A DNA stretch of 64,000 nucleotides from Polynucleobacter arcticus (GCF_013307205.1 NZ_CP028940.1:1533702-1597701); one strand, 5' to 3'. Numbered from the stretch's first letter, positions 17,147-26,046 are shown. Notes: generated by a model not told the origin, from the letters alone. Numbers and translations are program-made.

Positions 17147-18820
17147 ATGCCATTGCCCCCAATCCCAACTCAAATTGCTGGCCAAGTCAAAATTAGCGGT
17201 AAGGACACTCCCAATTTAAAGAAGCGTCCTGCTCCAGCCAAGTCTGTTGCGATGGAAAGTGATGCGCCTCATTGGACCGACGATGCAGAAGAAGATCTGT
17301 TCGATGCTGAGCTTGCGCTTGAGAAAATTAAAGGAGACCGTAGACCAGCTACGCCACGTAATGAACGTAGTAATACCAAGCTAGTAAATGTCCCAGAAAA
17401 ACCCAAACGCATGGTTCGTACTGGACCTCCAAGTCTATTCGTCCTGGACACCAACGTGTTAATGCATGATCCGAGCTCTTTGTTCCGTTTCTCGGAGCAT
17501 GATCTGTTTTTACCAATGACTACGCTGGAAGAATTGGATAACCACAAGAAGGGTATGACTGAGGTGGCTCGCAATGCTCGTACAGTGAGTCGCACCTTAG
17601 ATCAACTGGTAGCTGGCACTAGCGGCACCCTAGACGATGGCATCCCACTTAATAAATTAGGCAATCAAGACGTATCTGGTCGACTCTTTTTCCAAACCAA
17701 GCTCACTACTCTGGCCTTGCCAGAGGGTTTGCCTGAAGGTAAAGGTGACAACGTGATTTTGGCTGTTGTCAGTGAACTGCAAAAGACTCGCAAAGGACAA
17801 GAAGTAGTGTTGGTATCCAAAGATATCAATATGCGCATTAAGGCTCGTGCACTAGGATTACCTGCCGAAGACTATTTCAATGATCAAGTATTAGAAGATC
17901 GAGATTTGATGTACTCAGGCGTCATGACTTTGCCGACAGATTTTTGGCCAAAACATGGCAAAGCCATGGAAAGCTGGGCCGATGGCAAATCTGGCACGAT
18001 GTTTTATCGTGTTACGGGCCCTTCGGTACCCAGCATGCTGGTAAATCAGTTTGTTTATCAGGAAAATCCGGATGGTTCAACACCGTTCTATGCTCAGGTG
18101 AAAGAGATCAACGGCAAGACTGCGCTTCTCCAAACTTTGAGAGATTTTTCTCATCAAAAAAATAATGTGTGGAGCGTGACTGCGCGTAATCGTGAGCAGA
18201 ACTTTGCGCTAAATCTGCTCATGAATCCCGAAGTAGATTTCATTACCTTGCTCGGTCAAGCCGGCACCGGAAAAACTTTGCTGGCTTTGGCGGCTGGCTT
18301 AGAGCAAGTACTCGATAGCAAGAGATATAACGAGATTATCATCACTCGCGCTACCGTACCTGTTGGCGAAGATATCGGCTTCTTACCGGGCACCGAAGAA
18401 GAAAAGATGCAGCCATGGATGGGCGCCTTTGATGACAATCTGGAAGTACTCCATCGCAATGAAGATAATGCTGGTGAGTGGGGTCGTGCTGCCACCCAGG
18501 AATTGATTCGCTCGCGCATTAAAGTCAAGAGTATGAACTTTATGCGCGGTAGAACATTCGTAAGTAAGTTTGTCATCATTGATGAAGCACAAAACTTGAC
18601 ACCCAAACAGATGAAGACTCTGGTGACTCGTGCTGGCCCAGGAACGAAGATTATTTGTTTGGGTAACATTGCCCAGATCGACACGCCTTACTTAACCGAA
18701 GGCTCTTCAGGTCTTACTTATGTAGTAGATCGCTTCAAAGGTTGGCGTCATGGCGGACATGTGACCCTTGCCCGCGGTGAGCGTTCACGTCTTGCGGATC
18801 ATGCTGCTGACGCTCTCTAA
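17147..18820 (+). CDS. phoH: PIN-domain/PhoH-like ATPase
   Basis: 557 residues from the ATG at 17147, which has AGGAGA 6 bp upstream; a TTG at 17117 in frame lies inside the terminator and is unlikely. A Lys/Pro-rich head (1-90) is followed by a PIN nuclease domain beginning FVLDTNVLMHDPS with acidic Asp101, then by a PhoH ATPase domain with Walker A GQAGTGKT (370-377) and Walker B FVIIDEAQN (near 471). This fusion (YlaK/PhoH2 type) is thought to act on RNA as a helicase-nuclease; the exact role is open. Its terminator lies inside the start of the next gene. Confidence 0.88.
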   Translation: MPLPPIPTQIAGQVKISGKDTPNLKKRPAPAKSVAMESDAPHWTDDAEEDLFDAELALEKIKGDRRPATPRNERSNTKLVNVPEKPKRMVRTGPPSLFVLDTNVLMHDPSSLFRFSEHDLFLPMTTLEELDNHKKGMTEVARNARTVSRTLDQLVAGTSGTLDDGIPLNKLGNQDVSGRLFFQTKLTTLALPEGLPEGKGDNVILAVVSELQKTRKGQEVVLVSKDINMRIKARALGLPAEDYFNDQVLEDRDLMYSGVMTLPTDFWPKHGKAMESWADGKSGTMFYRVTGPSVPSMLVNQFVYQENPDGSTPFYAQVKEINGKTALLQTLRDFSHQKNNVWSVTARNREQNFALNLLMNPEVDFITLLGQAGTGKTLLALAAGLEQVLDSKRYNEIIITRATVPVGEDIGFLPGTEEEKMQPWMGAFDDNLEVLHRNEDNAGEWGRAATQELIRSRIKVKSMNFMRGRTFVSKFVIIDEAQNLTPKQMKTLVTRAGPGTKIICLGNIAQIDTPYLTEGSSGLTYVVDRFKGWRHGGHVTLARGERSRLADHAADAL

Positions 18821-19331
18821 GAAAGCCCTCTCATGCCGCACTCTGATGGGGTGCGGCATTTTTATTTGCATCCTCAGCATGCTCTCAGGATGCGCTAACT
18901 TTGGCTCAAAAAATCATGTAGCTAAGGTTGCCCAATTCAAACAAGACACGAGCGTTGGCACTGAGGATATCTCGATTGCAGCGCTAGGTTTGGTCGGAGT
19001 ACCCTATCGCTACGGCGGGAACAATCCTAACGGCGGATTTGATTGCAGTGGATTAATTGCCTACGTCTTTAATAAGTCTGCCAATATTAAACTTCCACGC
19101 ACCATTCAAGAGATGAGCAACCGAGGTCAAGGTGTCGATAACGGCTCACCTGCCCCTGGAGACCTAGTCTTTTTCAATACTACCGGGGCAAAGTTTTCCC
19201 ATGCGGGGATCTACGTGGGACAAGGCAGATTTGTACATGCCCCTAGTGCTGGCGGGACTGTCCGACTGGATTACATTACTGCGCCCTATTGGGCAGCGAG
19301 GTTTACTGAGGCTAGGAGATTAAGTCCCTAG
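18801..19331 (+). CDS. NlpC/P60 family lipoprotein (murein endopeptidase)
   Basis: 176 residues from the ATG at 18801, which overlaps the phoH end by 20 bp. This start gives a signal peptide with Lys7, Lys8 and Arg13, a hydrophobic core and lipobox LSGC with Cys31. An ATG at 18846 would leave a signal peptide without basic residues. The NlpC/P60 domain follows, with catalytic Cys82 (FDCSGL), His134 (FSHAGIY) and His146 (RFVHAPS), as in Spr/MepS peptidoglycan endopeptidases. The phoH terminator (18833-18867) lies within codons 11-23, so read-through or an internal promoter is needed. Family sure; start uncertain. Confidence 0.82.
   Translation: MLLTLSKKALSCRTLMGCGIFICILSMLSGCANFGSKNHVAKVAQFKQDTSVGTEDISIAALGLVGVPYRYGGNNPNGGFDCSGLIAYVFNKSANIKLPRTIQEMSNRGQGVDNGSPAPGDLVFFNTTGAKFSHAGIYVGQGRFVHAPSAGGTVRLDYITAPYWAARFTEARRLSP
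18833..18867 (+). terminator. Intrinsic terminator of phoH, inside the lipoprotein gene start
   Basis: A 9-bp perfect stem, ATGCCGCAC (18833-18841) with GTGCGGCAT (18851-18859), loop of 9, followed by TTTTATTT. It begins 12 bp after the phoH stop and overlaps the coding sequence of the NlpC/P60 signal peptide; an in-frame ATG (18846) is in the loop. Confidence 0.8.
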
Positions 19332-19344
19332 CAGTAATTAGAGA

Positions 19345-21840
19345 TTAAAACGGCTCGTATCCACCAGAGGAGTATCCAACCGATCCCATCGCCAAGTTAT
19401 CAAACTTGGTATATGGGCCTTGCCAGCTTAAGCGCACAGTACCGATCGGTCCATTACGCTGCTTGCCAATAATGATCTCTGCCATCCCTTTATCTTGGGT
19501 TGTATCTGGGTGATAGACCTCATCACGATAGATAAACATAATCAAGTCGGCATCTTGCTCGATCGCGCCTGACTCACGCAAGTCTGACATGATTGGGCGC
19601 TTATTAGGTCTTTGCTCAAGACCACGATTCAACTGGGACAGAGCCACTACGGGGCACTGCAATTCTTTTGCGAGAGACTTAAGCGATCGTGAAATCTCAG
19701 AGATTTCCGTTGCACGATTCTCAGAACCGGAACCACTCATCAATTGCAAATAATCAATTACAACAAGGCCTAGTGTGCCCCCAAAGTTACGAGCGATACG
19801 ACGCGCACGCGCACGCAACTCTAAACTAGAGAGAGCACCAGTCTCATCAATCAAAATCTGGGTATTGCTTAAACGGGCAATCGCATCTGTGACACGCGGC
19901 CACTCATCATCCTGCAGCTTACCGGTACGCATCCGACTTTGATCAACGCGCCCCACTGAGCCCAACAAACGAGATGCTAATTGTTCACCAGACATCTCCA
20001 TCGAGAACACAACCACCGGCAATCCTTCGGCTAGTGCTACGTTCTCTGCAATATTTAAGGCAAATGCTGTGTTGTGCGTCACTACGTAATCATTTGTTAT
20101 GTAGGTTCTGTCTGGATGGCTAACTGAGATACATTGAGCCTGTGCAACTCTAGATGGCTCAATACTCTTAAATGAAAGTCTGCGTTGGCGATCCCAACTT
20201 GCTCTGAGTCTTGCTTTCTTTTCAGGCAAAGTAAACGCCTGAAAGCCAGGACCAAAACTCATATTCAGAACATAAGCTAAGCGACCCTGCTTCTTTTCAC
20301 CCCGATAGGTGTAGCTCGACTGTTTGTGTGCGATTGAACAAAACCCACCCAATGATCTAGCTAGGGATGCAACATCTTCTGATAATTGCTTGCTTGCTGT
20401 GCAAAAGCGAATGGAGCCCCATTTCTCAATCCAGCCATCGGTATCCATCAGACCCTGAAACAGTGCAAGACGAGAGGTCTTATTTGCCTCAAGATAGGTT
20501 GTAGGAATGTATTTATCAAAACTTCTGCAACCTAAAACACCCAAGTCTTGTAATGCAGACCTAAAGTTATTTATTGGAACTGACTGGCGCTGGCCATTGG
20601 CCGCAATTCTGGCCTTAGAAACCAACCTCCAATCGAATGCGTTGGCATGAACTAACTCCATCTCATAGCCAGCAAGTGCATTGATGCGCTCTACAAGCTC
20701 TAGAGATTTGGTAGAAAACATCACGCTGCTATGAGACAAAGCTAATGTGCCATCGCCCAACAGTGCACCCAACACCCAAGGGTTAATCGGCAATATATTT
20801 GAATGACCGAAATCTCCAGAAACAGGATCAATCCACAAGCGATTTTTGTAGCGGGCACAGGAGAGCATCTCGATTAAACGCACTGTGCTGATGACTTTAG
20901 GTGCATCCCAATCGCGATACATCACGCGCCACAAGTGCTCATCACAGCACTCCGCTTCACGACCATCAGAGAAAATCACTTTGTATATCTGCTTGGTGCC
21001 TTGCGGGTAAATGCCAGTAACCATGGAATGTTGACCATCCACAGAGGCTAGTCGATCACCAAAGCGAAGATCGCCCATTAACTTCCAGCCATCAACCGTT
21101 TTGACCTTTGCATCTAATGGCTGCGCCTTGCCCATGGAAGGTCTTCCGGCCACAATCACCAAATCGCCTTTTTGCAGACCGCTGGTTTGCTTATCTAAAT
21201 CAATAAAACCAGTCGCAATACCCGTGATGTCACTTCCGCCTTGGCGGTTATAGAGCTCATCAATACGTGCCACAACGGTTTTGAGTAATGGCTCAATCTC
21301 TAGGTAATCGGCTTTGCGGCTACCCTCTTCACCAATTTGCAAGATACGTGACTCAGCTTCATCCAATAACGTTCTTACTGAACGGCCTTCGGGCACAAAT
21401 GCTGAGTTCACAATGTTGTCAGATACTTCAATTAAGCGGCGCAGAATACTGCGATCACGAACAATATCGGCATAGCCTTTGATATTCGCTGCACTTGGCG
21501 TGCTTTGCGCTAAAGAATTGAGGTAATCAATACCTACTAAATCACCACCCTGCTCGGACTTAACAGCCTCGTGAACAGTAATGACGTCAGCAGGATGATT
21601 GTCGCCAACTAAACGCTGAATGACCTTATAGACCAGAGCATGTTCAGGACGATAGAAATCTTTGTCAGTTAAGGTGCCGCCTAGGCGGTCCCAGGCTGTG
21701 TTGTCGATCAATAGACCGCCGAGCAGAGACTGCTCGGCTTCTACAGAATGCGGCGGTACTTTTAAGGCCTGCAAGGCTGCATCCCCAGAACCCATCATGC
21801 CAGGATTTGACATCAGGGAGCGTGAGCGGGATTCAGCCAT
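19345..21840 (-). CDS. dnaB: Replicative DNA helicase DnaB with in-frame intein
   Basis: 831 residues in one frame: DnaB N-extein 1-238, an intein 239-590, and C-extein 591-831. The spliced protein would be 479 residues, normal for DnaB. The N-terminal collar domain starts at KVPPHSVEAEQSLLGGLL. The Walker A motif GRPSMGK is cut after Lys238 and resumes as TAFALN, so unspliced precursor cannot form the ATP site. The C-extein has Walker B VVIDYLQLM, SQLNRGLE and LRESGAIEQDAD. It unwinds DNA at the fork. It lies 39 bp after rplI, at the end of the rpsF-priB-rpsR-rplI cluster, the order usual in this group. Confidence 0.96.
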   Translation of the reverse strand: MAESRSRSLMSNPGMMGSGDAALQALKVPPHSVEAEQSLLGGLLIDNTAWDRLGGTLTDKDFYRPEHALVYKVIQRLVGDNHPADVITVHEAVKSEQGGDLVGIDYLNSLAQSTPSAANIKGYADIVRDRSILRRLIEVSDNIVNSAFVPEGRSVRTLLDEAESRILQIGEEGSRKADYLEIEPLLKTVVARIDELYNRQGGSDITGIATGFIDLDKQTSGLQKGDLVIVAGRPSMGKAQPLDAKVKTVDGWKLMGDLRFGDRLASVDGQHSMVTGIYPQGTKQIYKVIFSDGREAECCDEHLWRVMYRDWDAPKVISTVRLIEMLSCARYKNRLWIDPVSGDFGHSNILPINPWVLGALLGDGTLALSHSSVMFSTKSLELVERINALAGYEMELVHANAFDWRLVSKARIAANGQRQSVPINNFRSALQDLGVLGCRSFDKYIPTTYLEANKTSRLALFQGLMDTDGWIEKWGSIRFCTASKQLSEDVASLARSLGGFCSIAHKQSSYTYRGEKKQGRLAYVLNMSFGPGFQAFTLPEKKARLRASWDRQRRLSFKSIEPSRVAQAQCISVSHPDRTYITNDYVVTHNTAFALNIAENVALAEGLPVVVFSMEMSGEQLASRLLGSVGRVDQSRMRTGKLQDDEWPRVTDAIARLSNTQILIDETGALSSLELRARARRIARNFGGTLGLVVIDYLQLMSGSGSENRATEISEISRSLKSLAKELQCPVVALSQLNRGLEQRPNKRPIMSDLRESGAIEQDADLIMFIYRDEVYHPDTTQDKGMAEIIIGKQRNGPIGTVRLSWQGPYTKFDNLAMGSVGYSSGGYEPF
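20071..21126 (-). mobile_element. Class 3-like intein with LAGLIDADG homing endonuclease in dnaB
   Basis: 352 residues (239-590 of the precursor). It begins with Ala239 instead of Cys/Ser, has block B ending DEHLW (His302, Trp304), block F with Cys570 (QAQCISV), and block G VVTHN with Thr588, His589 and terminal Asn590; the first C-extein residue is Thr. Trp in block B, Cys in block F and Thr in block G are the signature of class 3 inteins, which use the block F Cys in place of residue 1. Endonuclease motifs LLGDGTL (360-366) and LMDTDGW (464-470) are the two LAGLIDADG (DOD) blocks. The insertion point, the DnaB P-loop, is a known homing site. By eye it is somewhat more AT-rich than the exteins. 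Confidence 0.92.
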
Positions 21841-21879
21841 GAGGCTTATGGTTAATTAAAAAAACCGAAGGTATAAAGC

Positions 21880-22332
21880 TTACGCTTGCTCGCCAATTAC
21901 ACGGATAGTGATATCAGCCACTACATCGGTATGAACAGCTACCGCTACAGGGTGATCACCAACCATCTTCAATGGGCCAGTAGGCATACGTACAGAAGCT
22001 TTTTCAATTACAAAGCCCTTGGCTTTTAATGCATCAGCGATGTCATGGTTGGTTACAGAACCAAACAAACGACCGTCAACACCTGCTTTTTGACCGATTT
22101 CGAGAACCAGATCTTTGAGTTTGATACCAACTGCTTCAGCAGCAGCCAATTTCTCAGCAGCCAATTTTTCCAACTCAGCACGACGCACTGCAAAGTCAGC
22201 GATAGCTGTTTCGGTAGCACGACGGGCTTTACGTTGTGGGATTAGGAAATTGCGAGCGTAACCGTCTTTAACACGAACGATGTCACCGAGGTTGCCCAGG
22301 TTAATTACTTTTTCTAAAAGAATGATTTGCAT
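21880..22332 (-). CDS. rplI: 50S ribosomal protein L9
   Basis: 150 residues from the ATG at 22332, beginning [19 protein letters not shown], the standard L9 start; the frame is open a little further upstream but that part overlaps rpsR. Next comes the conserved [16 protein letters not shown] (two-domain L9, with a long connecting helix). It binds 23S rRNA near the L1 stalk. Fourth gene of rpsF-priB-rpsR-rplI. Confidence 0.97.
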   Translation of the reverse strand: MQIILLEKVINLGNLGDIVRVKDGYARNFLIPQRKARRATETAIADFAVRRAELEKLAAEKLAAAEAVGIKLKDLVLEIGQKAGVDGRLFGSVTNHDIADALKAKGFVIEKASVRMPTGPLKMVGDHPVAVAVHTDVVADITIRVIGEQA

Positions 22333-22345
22333 TGAGGGCTCCCAA

Positions 22346-22618
22346 TTATTTCTTGTGTTGATCGGAGAATGGCAACAAAGCCAAGTAACGGGCACGCTTA
22401 ATAGCAGTATCTAACTGACGCTGATATTTTGCTTTTGTGCCTGTCAAACGTGCAGGAGTAATCTTGGCGTTTTCGCCAATGAAGTCCTTCAATGTATCTA
22501 CATCTTTGTAGTCGATCTGCTCTACGCCAGCAACAGTGAAACGGCAATAACGCTTACGCTTGAACAATGGGTTCTGAGCGGGTTTCTTTTTGAAATCGGG
22601 TTTCTTTCCAAACGCCAT
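22346..22618 (-). CDS. rpsR: 30S ribosomal protein S18
   Basis: 90 residues; the S18 core [18 protein letters not shown], then [20 protein letters not shown] and [18 protein letters not shown], is fully present. S18 pairs with S6 on the platform of the 30S subunit. Lies 13 bp after priB and 13 bp before rplI. Confidence 0.97.
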   Translation of the reverse strand: MAFGKKPDFKKKPAQNPLFKRKRYCRFTVAGVEQIDYKDVDTLKDFIGENAKITPARLTGTKAKYQRQLDTAIKRARYLALLPFSDQHKK

Positions 22619-22631
22619 GATGATTTCCTCT

Positions 22632-22925
22632 TTAATTTTTCAATTGAATATGGGTGATATGGAAAACCAGTCTTTGATTACGTAGAGTCTTGGGTGCTAA
22701 GAATCCTTCAAACACTGCCTTGGCTCCTAAATCCATTTGCTCTAAGCCCTTTTGTATTGGGCCGATTGCGATGGCTTCAACATTCATCTGAATTTTCCTG
22801 GCTGTTCCTACCTCGCTTACCTCGCCGCTATGTTCTAGCTGGCAGTGCATCACGGGTATTCCTGCTGGTGTAAATCGAATCGCGTCTTTAGATACCAAGA
22901 ATGCAGTAAGGGTGAAATGATTCAA
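22632..22925 (-). CDS. priB: Primosomal replication protein N (PriB)
   Basis: 97 residues, single OB-fold related to [38 protein letters not shown] is the typical PriB start. It stabilises PriA on forked DNA during replication restart, upstream of DnaB loading. It sits between rpsF and rpsR as in most beta- and gammaproteobacteria; dnaB follows further down the same cluster. Confidence 0.93.
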   Translation of the reverse strand: MNHFTLTAFLVSKDAIRFTPAGIPVMHCQLEHSGEVSEVGTARKIQMNVEAIAIGPIQKGLEQMDLGAKAVFEGFLAPKTLRNQRLVFHITHIQLKN

Positions 22926-22984
22926 CGCCGCTCCGTCACTCTGATACGTTTTCTAGTCTGTGTATTCCTCTTCAAATTTCTAAC

Positions 22985-23359
22985 TTAAGCCGCTACTACA
23001 GGAGCTTCGGTTTGAGCAGTTTTACGAGCTTCTTCACGTTGCACTTCTTTCATCATGATGGAAGGCTCAGTTTCGGCTTTCTTAGTCTTGATGATGAGGT
23101 GACGCAAAACAGCATCGTTAAATTTGAACGCATGCTCAAGCTCTTCCAGAGTTTTCTGGTCGCACTCAATATTCATGCAAACGTAGTGGGCTTTAGCGAG
23201 TTTATCGATCATGTAAGCCATCTGACGACGGCCCCAATCTTCAATACGATGAACTTTGCCGCCAGCAGCTGCTAATGTCGCTTTGTAGCGATCAATCATT
23301 GCAGGCACTTGCTCGCTTTGGTCCGGATGGACGATAAAAACGATTTCATAATGACGCAT
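22985..23359 (-). CDS. rpsF: 30S ribosomal protein S6
   Basis: 124 residues, starting [18 protein letters not shown] with [26 protein letters not shown], both diagnostic of S6. The C-terminal 25 residues are an acidic/Ala-rich tail. First gene of the cluster, with a good ribosome site (AAGGAG) before the ATG at 23359 and a folded leader upstream (23383-23433). Confidence 0.97.
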   Translation of the reverse strand: MRHYEIVFIVHPDQSEQVPAMIDRYKATLAAAGGKVHRIEDWGRRQMAYMIDKLAKAHYVCMNIECDQKTLEELEHAFKFNDAVLRHLIIKTKKAETEPSIMMKEVQREEARKTAQTEAPVVAA

Positions 23360-23382
23360 TTAACACTCCTTAAGGATGAAGT

Positions 23383-23433
23383 CACCTGGGCGTCTTGCTA
23401 ACTTCCGATGGTTTTAAAGTTAGCGCCAGTGTG
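23383..23433 (-). promoter_or_regulatory. Folded rpsF leader, possible S6:S18 autoregulatory site
   Basis: Reading the minus strand, GCTAACTT (23424-23417) pairs with AAGTTAGC (23404-23397) around a loop holding CCATCGG, and CAC-GGC on the 5' side can pair with GCC-GTG on the 3' side as an outer stem. The hairpin ends 24 bp before the rpsF start. Many bacteria have an S6:S18-binding leader at this place; the match to that motif is my inference from position and shape. Confidence 0.4.
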
Positions 23434-23492
23434 ACAAGGTAGTAACAAATTGTAGGTAAAACGAGCTACGCATATTTACTGCTTTTAAGTCC

Positions 23493-24569
23493 TCACCAAA
23501 CTTCAGGTAAGTCCGCTATTCTAGCAAAAAAATCCTGCCAAGTCAGGGGTTTACCAACTAAATTTGCCTGCTTTGCCGCATTCAGAGCTAATTGAAGGGC
23601 GATTCTGGCTCGCGGGGCAGTGAATGACCCTGAAGCACAGCATCCGATTGAATCCACCTCGGGAATGTTTTGTAAAGTAGCGCCCGCACCCGTTCTCGTC
23701 GTTCTCACCAAGGCAATACCTTGTGCCATGGCCTGATCCAGAGGTTTTACCCAAGCATCATGAATGCCACCCTGCCCTGATCCAGCGACTATCAAGCCCT
23801 GAACATCGCTCTTAAGCCACTGAACCACCGTTTCAGGGCGAGCACCTGCATGACTAGTCAAGATTTCAATCCAAGGCCATTCCCCCGCTTGTGGAATAGG
23901 CAAATCCTCATTCCAAGCAGCCTGCACTGCTTTTACGCCAGATAGCCAGGAGGGCTTAACCAGTCGAATGGGGCTATTTGGCGAATCCTGAATGGGCGCA
24001 TTAAGTGCTCTGGCATGACGTTTGGCTAGATCCATCGCCATACACACTTTACCGCCCATTACCGCAAAAATTCCTCCGGGACAGTTCTCAATCGAGGTTG
24101 AAGCCCAACGTAAGGCATCCAACAAATTGGATGGTCCATCTGCTCCAGGCGCATTACTCGGCAGCATTGCCCCGGTCAAAATAACTCTTTTGGACTGAGT
24201 CTGGGCTAATTTTCCACAAGTTACTTGGAGAAATATGCCCGTCTCCTCGATCGTATCGGTACCGTGGGTAATCACAAGCCCTTTTACCGAGTCATCCATT
24301 AGCGCTTCCCTAACCGCAATCCCAAGGTCAGTCAGATTAGCCTCAGCAAGATTGCGACTATCAATGTTGGCTAATTGACGTGAAACTAGCGCAATGCCTT
24401 GGGGAATAGCCGATTGAACCTGGCCAAGTAATGCCTCAATTCCCACTTGACCAGCCTGGTATTGCATAGGGGTCTGTTCGGGATTTAGTGCAAGACCCGC
24501 GATCGTGCCACCCATACCTAAAACCAAAATATGGGGTGTATTTGCAGGGATATTGGAGGTTGAGCTCAT
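23493..24569 (-). CDS. L-asparaginase (asparaginase/glutaminase family)
   Basis: 358 residues from the ATG at 24569; the frame is open to 24686, but that part overlaps lexA and looks non-coding. Catalytic Thr22 in LGMGGTIAG and the THGTDT motif (101-106, Thr104-Asp105) define the family; LTGAMLPSNAPGADGP follows. No signal peptide, so cytoplasmic. It hydrolyses asparagine to aspartate and ammonia. Divergent from lexA with 61 bp between. Confidence 0.88.
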   Translation of the reverse strand: MSSTSNIPANTPHILVLGMGGTIAGLALNPEQTPMQYQAGQVGIEALLGQVQSAIPQGIALVSRQLANIDSRNLAEANLTDLGIAVREALMDDSVKGLVITHGTDTIEETGIFLQVTCGKLAQTQSKRVILTGAMLPSNAPGADGPSNLLDALRWASTSIENCPGGIFAVMGGKVCMAMDLAKRHARALNAPIQDSPNSPIRLVKPSWLSGVKAVQAAWNEDLPIPQAGEWPWIEILTSHAGARPETVVQWLKSDVQGLIVAGSGQGGIHDAWVKPLDQAMAQGIALVRTTRTGAGATLQNIPEVDSIGCCASGSFTAPRARIALQLALNAAKQANLVGKPLTWQDFFARIADLPEVW

Positions 24570-24613
24570 CTTCGCATTATCCGCCTTCAAATAGCTTGAA
24601 TATTCAAATAGTG

Positions 24614-24629
24614 CTGTATACAATCCCAG
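24614..24629 (+). promoter_or_regulatory. LexA (SOS) box in front of lexA
   Basis: CTG-N10-CAG, reading CTGTATACAATCCCAG, ends one base before the lexA ATG. It fits the LexA operator consensus CTGT-N8-ACAG except for one half-site base (CCAG). This is the expected autoregulation site; binding here would block the lexA start and perhaps affect the divergent asparaginase gene. Confidence 0.75.
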
Positions 24630-24630
24630 T

Positions 24631-25350
24631 ATGGACATAAATACAGTTGATTTTCTGGAGGAGCTGATTGCCCTCCCCAAGCTCACCGCACGTCAAAGTG
24701 AGATTTTGGAATTGATTACAAAGGCCATTGAGGAAAGTGGCTCTCCTCCTACTCGCGCAGAAATTGCAACGCAACTCGGCTTTGCCTCTGCCAATGCTGC
24801 TGAGGAGCACTTGCGTGCTTTAGCGAAAAAAGGGTACATTGAACTTACCCCAGGAACCTCTCGTGGCATTCGTATTCCGCAGCGATTTAATCAAACGCGT
24901 AACCCCAATCAATATCGCCAGATGTCTTTGCCGTCCGGTGCGCTTCAGCAACTCACTTTGCCTCTCATTGGCCGTGTTGCTGCAGGCTCCCCCATCATGG
25001 CCGTTGAGCATATTGAAAAACAAGTGCCGATTGATCCGAGCTTGTTTAGCAAGGGCGCTGATTACTTGTTGAAAGTAGTTGGCATGAGTATGCGCGATGC
25101 AGGCATTCTCGATGGCGACTATCTGGCAGTCAGAAAAACTTCCGAAGTGCGCAATGGTGACATCGTTGTCGCCCGCTTAGATGACGAGGTCACAGTGAAA
25201 CGTTGGAACCAAAAGAAAACAGCCAACGGCATGGTGATTGAATTGCAAGCCGAGAACCCAGATTTCAAAAATATTATGGTTGATGCTCGTCAGCAGAACT
25301 TCGCGATTGAAGGTCAAGCAGTCGGCCTCATCAGGGCTGGCGGGCTCTGA
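24631..25350 (+). CDS. lexA: SOS repressor LexA
   Basis: 239 residues. A winged-helix domain starts at [13 protein letters not shown] (17-29), about 15 residues later than in E. coli, so it carries an N-terminal extension. The cleavage site Ala118-Gly119 is in GRVAAGSP, and the dyad is Ser153 (VGMSMRD) and Lys190 (VTVKRW). DNA damage and RecA trigger self-cleavage and derepression. It is preceded by its own SOS box. Confidence 0.95.
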   Translation: MDINTVDFLEELIALPKLTARQSEILELITKAIEESGSPPTRAEIATQLGFASANAAEEHLRALAKKGYIELTPGTSRGIRIPQRFNQTRNPNQYRQMSLPSGALQQLTLPLIGRVAAGSPIMAVEHIEKQVPIDPSLFSKGADYLLKVVGMSMRDAGILDGDYLAVRKTSEVRNGDIVVARLDDEVTVKRWNQKKTANGMVIELQAENPDFKNIMVDARQQNFAIEGQAVGLIRAGGL

Positions 25351-25374
25351 GTCGCCCAGCCCAATAAAGCAAAA

Positions 25375-25404
25375 GGCCTCTCAGTGAGGCCATTCATCTT
25401 TTTT
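25375..25404. terminator. Bidirectional terminator between lexA and a small lipoprotein gene
   Basis: GGCCTC (25375-25380) pairs with GAGGCC (25386-25391), loop of 5. On the minus strand the stem is followed at once by TTTTGCTTT, a good tail for the leftward lipoprotein gene; on the plus strand the T-run comes 7 nt after the stem, weaker, for lexA. Confidence 0.65.
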
Positions 25405-25426
25405 GGTGCAGCTATTTTTGGTGCTT

Positions 25427-25888
25427 TTATTTCTTGGTCGGCGCGACCACATTAGCATTCTTAGGTGACGCAGTAATAGTAATCAGCGTTTTCGGACCAG
25501 TGAATGCACCCTCATTTAATTCCACAGTGGATGTCCGATCCCCTTTTGTAAAAACCAAAATACTGGTTTTTGATTTGACAGCGCTCACCGTAGTCCATCC
25601 AGCTTTTGGATATTCCGCCTGAAAGAATGCATAAATATCTGTTGGGGTTTGCACACCAGAGAGCACTACTCGACCAACCCAGTTATCACCACGACCAATA
25701 ATGAGTGAATCAGAGCCAATAATTCTGGATGCTGCCGGCAAAGGCATATCTCCTAAAAGTTGTGACTGAATTTCTTGGACTTCGCTTGGGGTACCTGTTG
25801 GTGCATCTCCGGAGGATGCACAAGCCGCCAATAACGCACATAGTACTACCGACAATGTGATGATTTTGAGTCGCTTCAGTTTGTTCAT
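25427..25888 (-). CDS. Small predicted lipoprotein of unknown function
   Basis: 153 residues. Signal peptide with basic N-terminus (MNKLKRLK), hydrophobic core and lipobox LAAC at about Cys23, then a Ser/Gly/Thr linker and a roughly 110-residue domain with alternating hydrophobic residues (VGRVVLSG, DIYAFFQAEYPKAGWTTVS, LITITASP), suggesting a small alpha/beta periplasmic fold. No family recognised with certainty. Single gene, convergent with lexA, next to two tRNA genes. Confidence 0.75.
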   Translation of the reverse strand: MNKLKRLKIITLSVVLCALLAACASSGDAPTGTPSEVQEIQSQLLGDMPLPAASRIIGSDSLIIGRGDNWVGRVVLSGVQTPTDIYAFFQAEYPKAGWTTVSAVKSKTSILVFTKGDRTSTVELNEGAFTGPKTLITITASPKNANVVAPTKK

Positions 25889-25972
25889 GTTGTTACCCTA
25901 GCAATGAATTTGGCTGCGTACTTAATCTTCAAAATATCTTAGATGAACCCTGCAAGGTTTACTCTAGATTAC

Positions 25973-26046
25973 TGGAGGCGCGTGAGGGAATCGAACCCCC
26001 GTACGAAGCTTTGCAGGCTCCTGCCTAACCACTCGGCCAACGCGCC
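25973..26046 (-). tRNA. tRNA-Cys (GCA)
   Basis: Cloverleaf read on the minus strand: acceptor GGCGCGT/ACGCGCC, D-arm GCCGAGTGGTTAGGC, anticodon loop CTGCAAA with anticodon GCA, T-loop TTCGATT, discriminator T and genome-encoded CCA (25973-25975). Confidence 0.95.

Noticed and set aside
24570..24686. Longer N-terminus for the asparaginase
   Set aside because: It would overlap lexA and its SOS box, and the added residues look neither like a signal peptide nor like the family.
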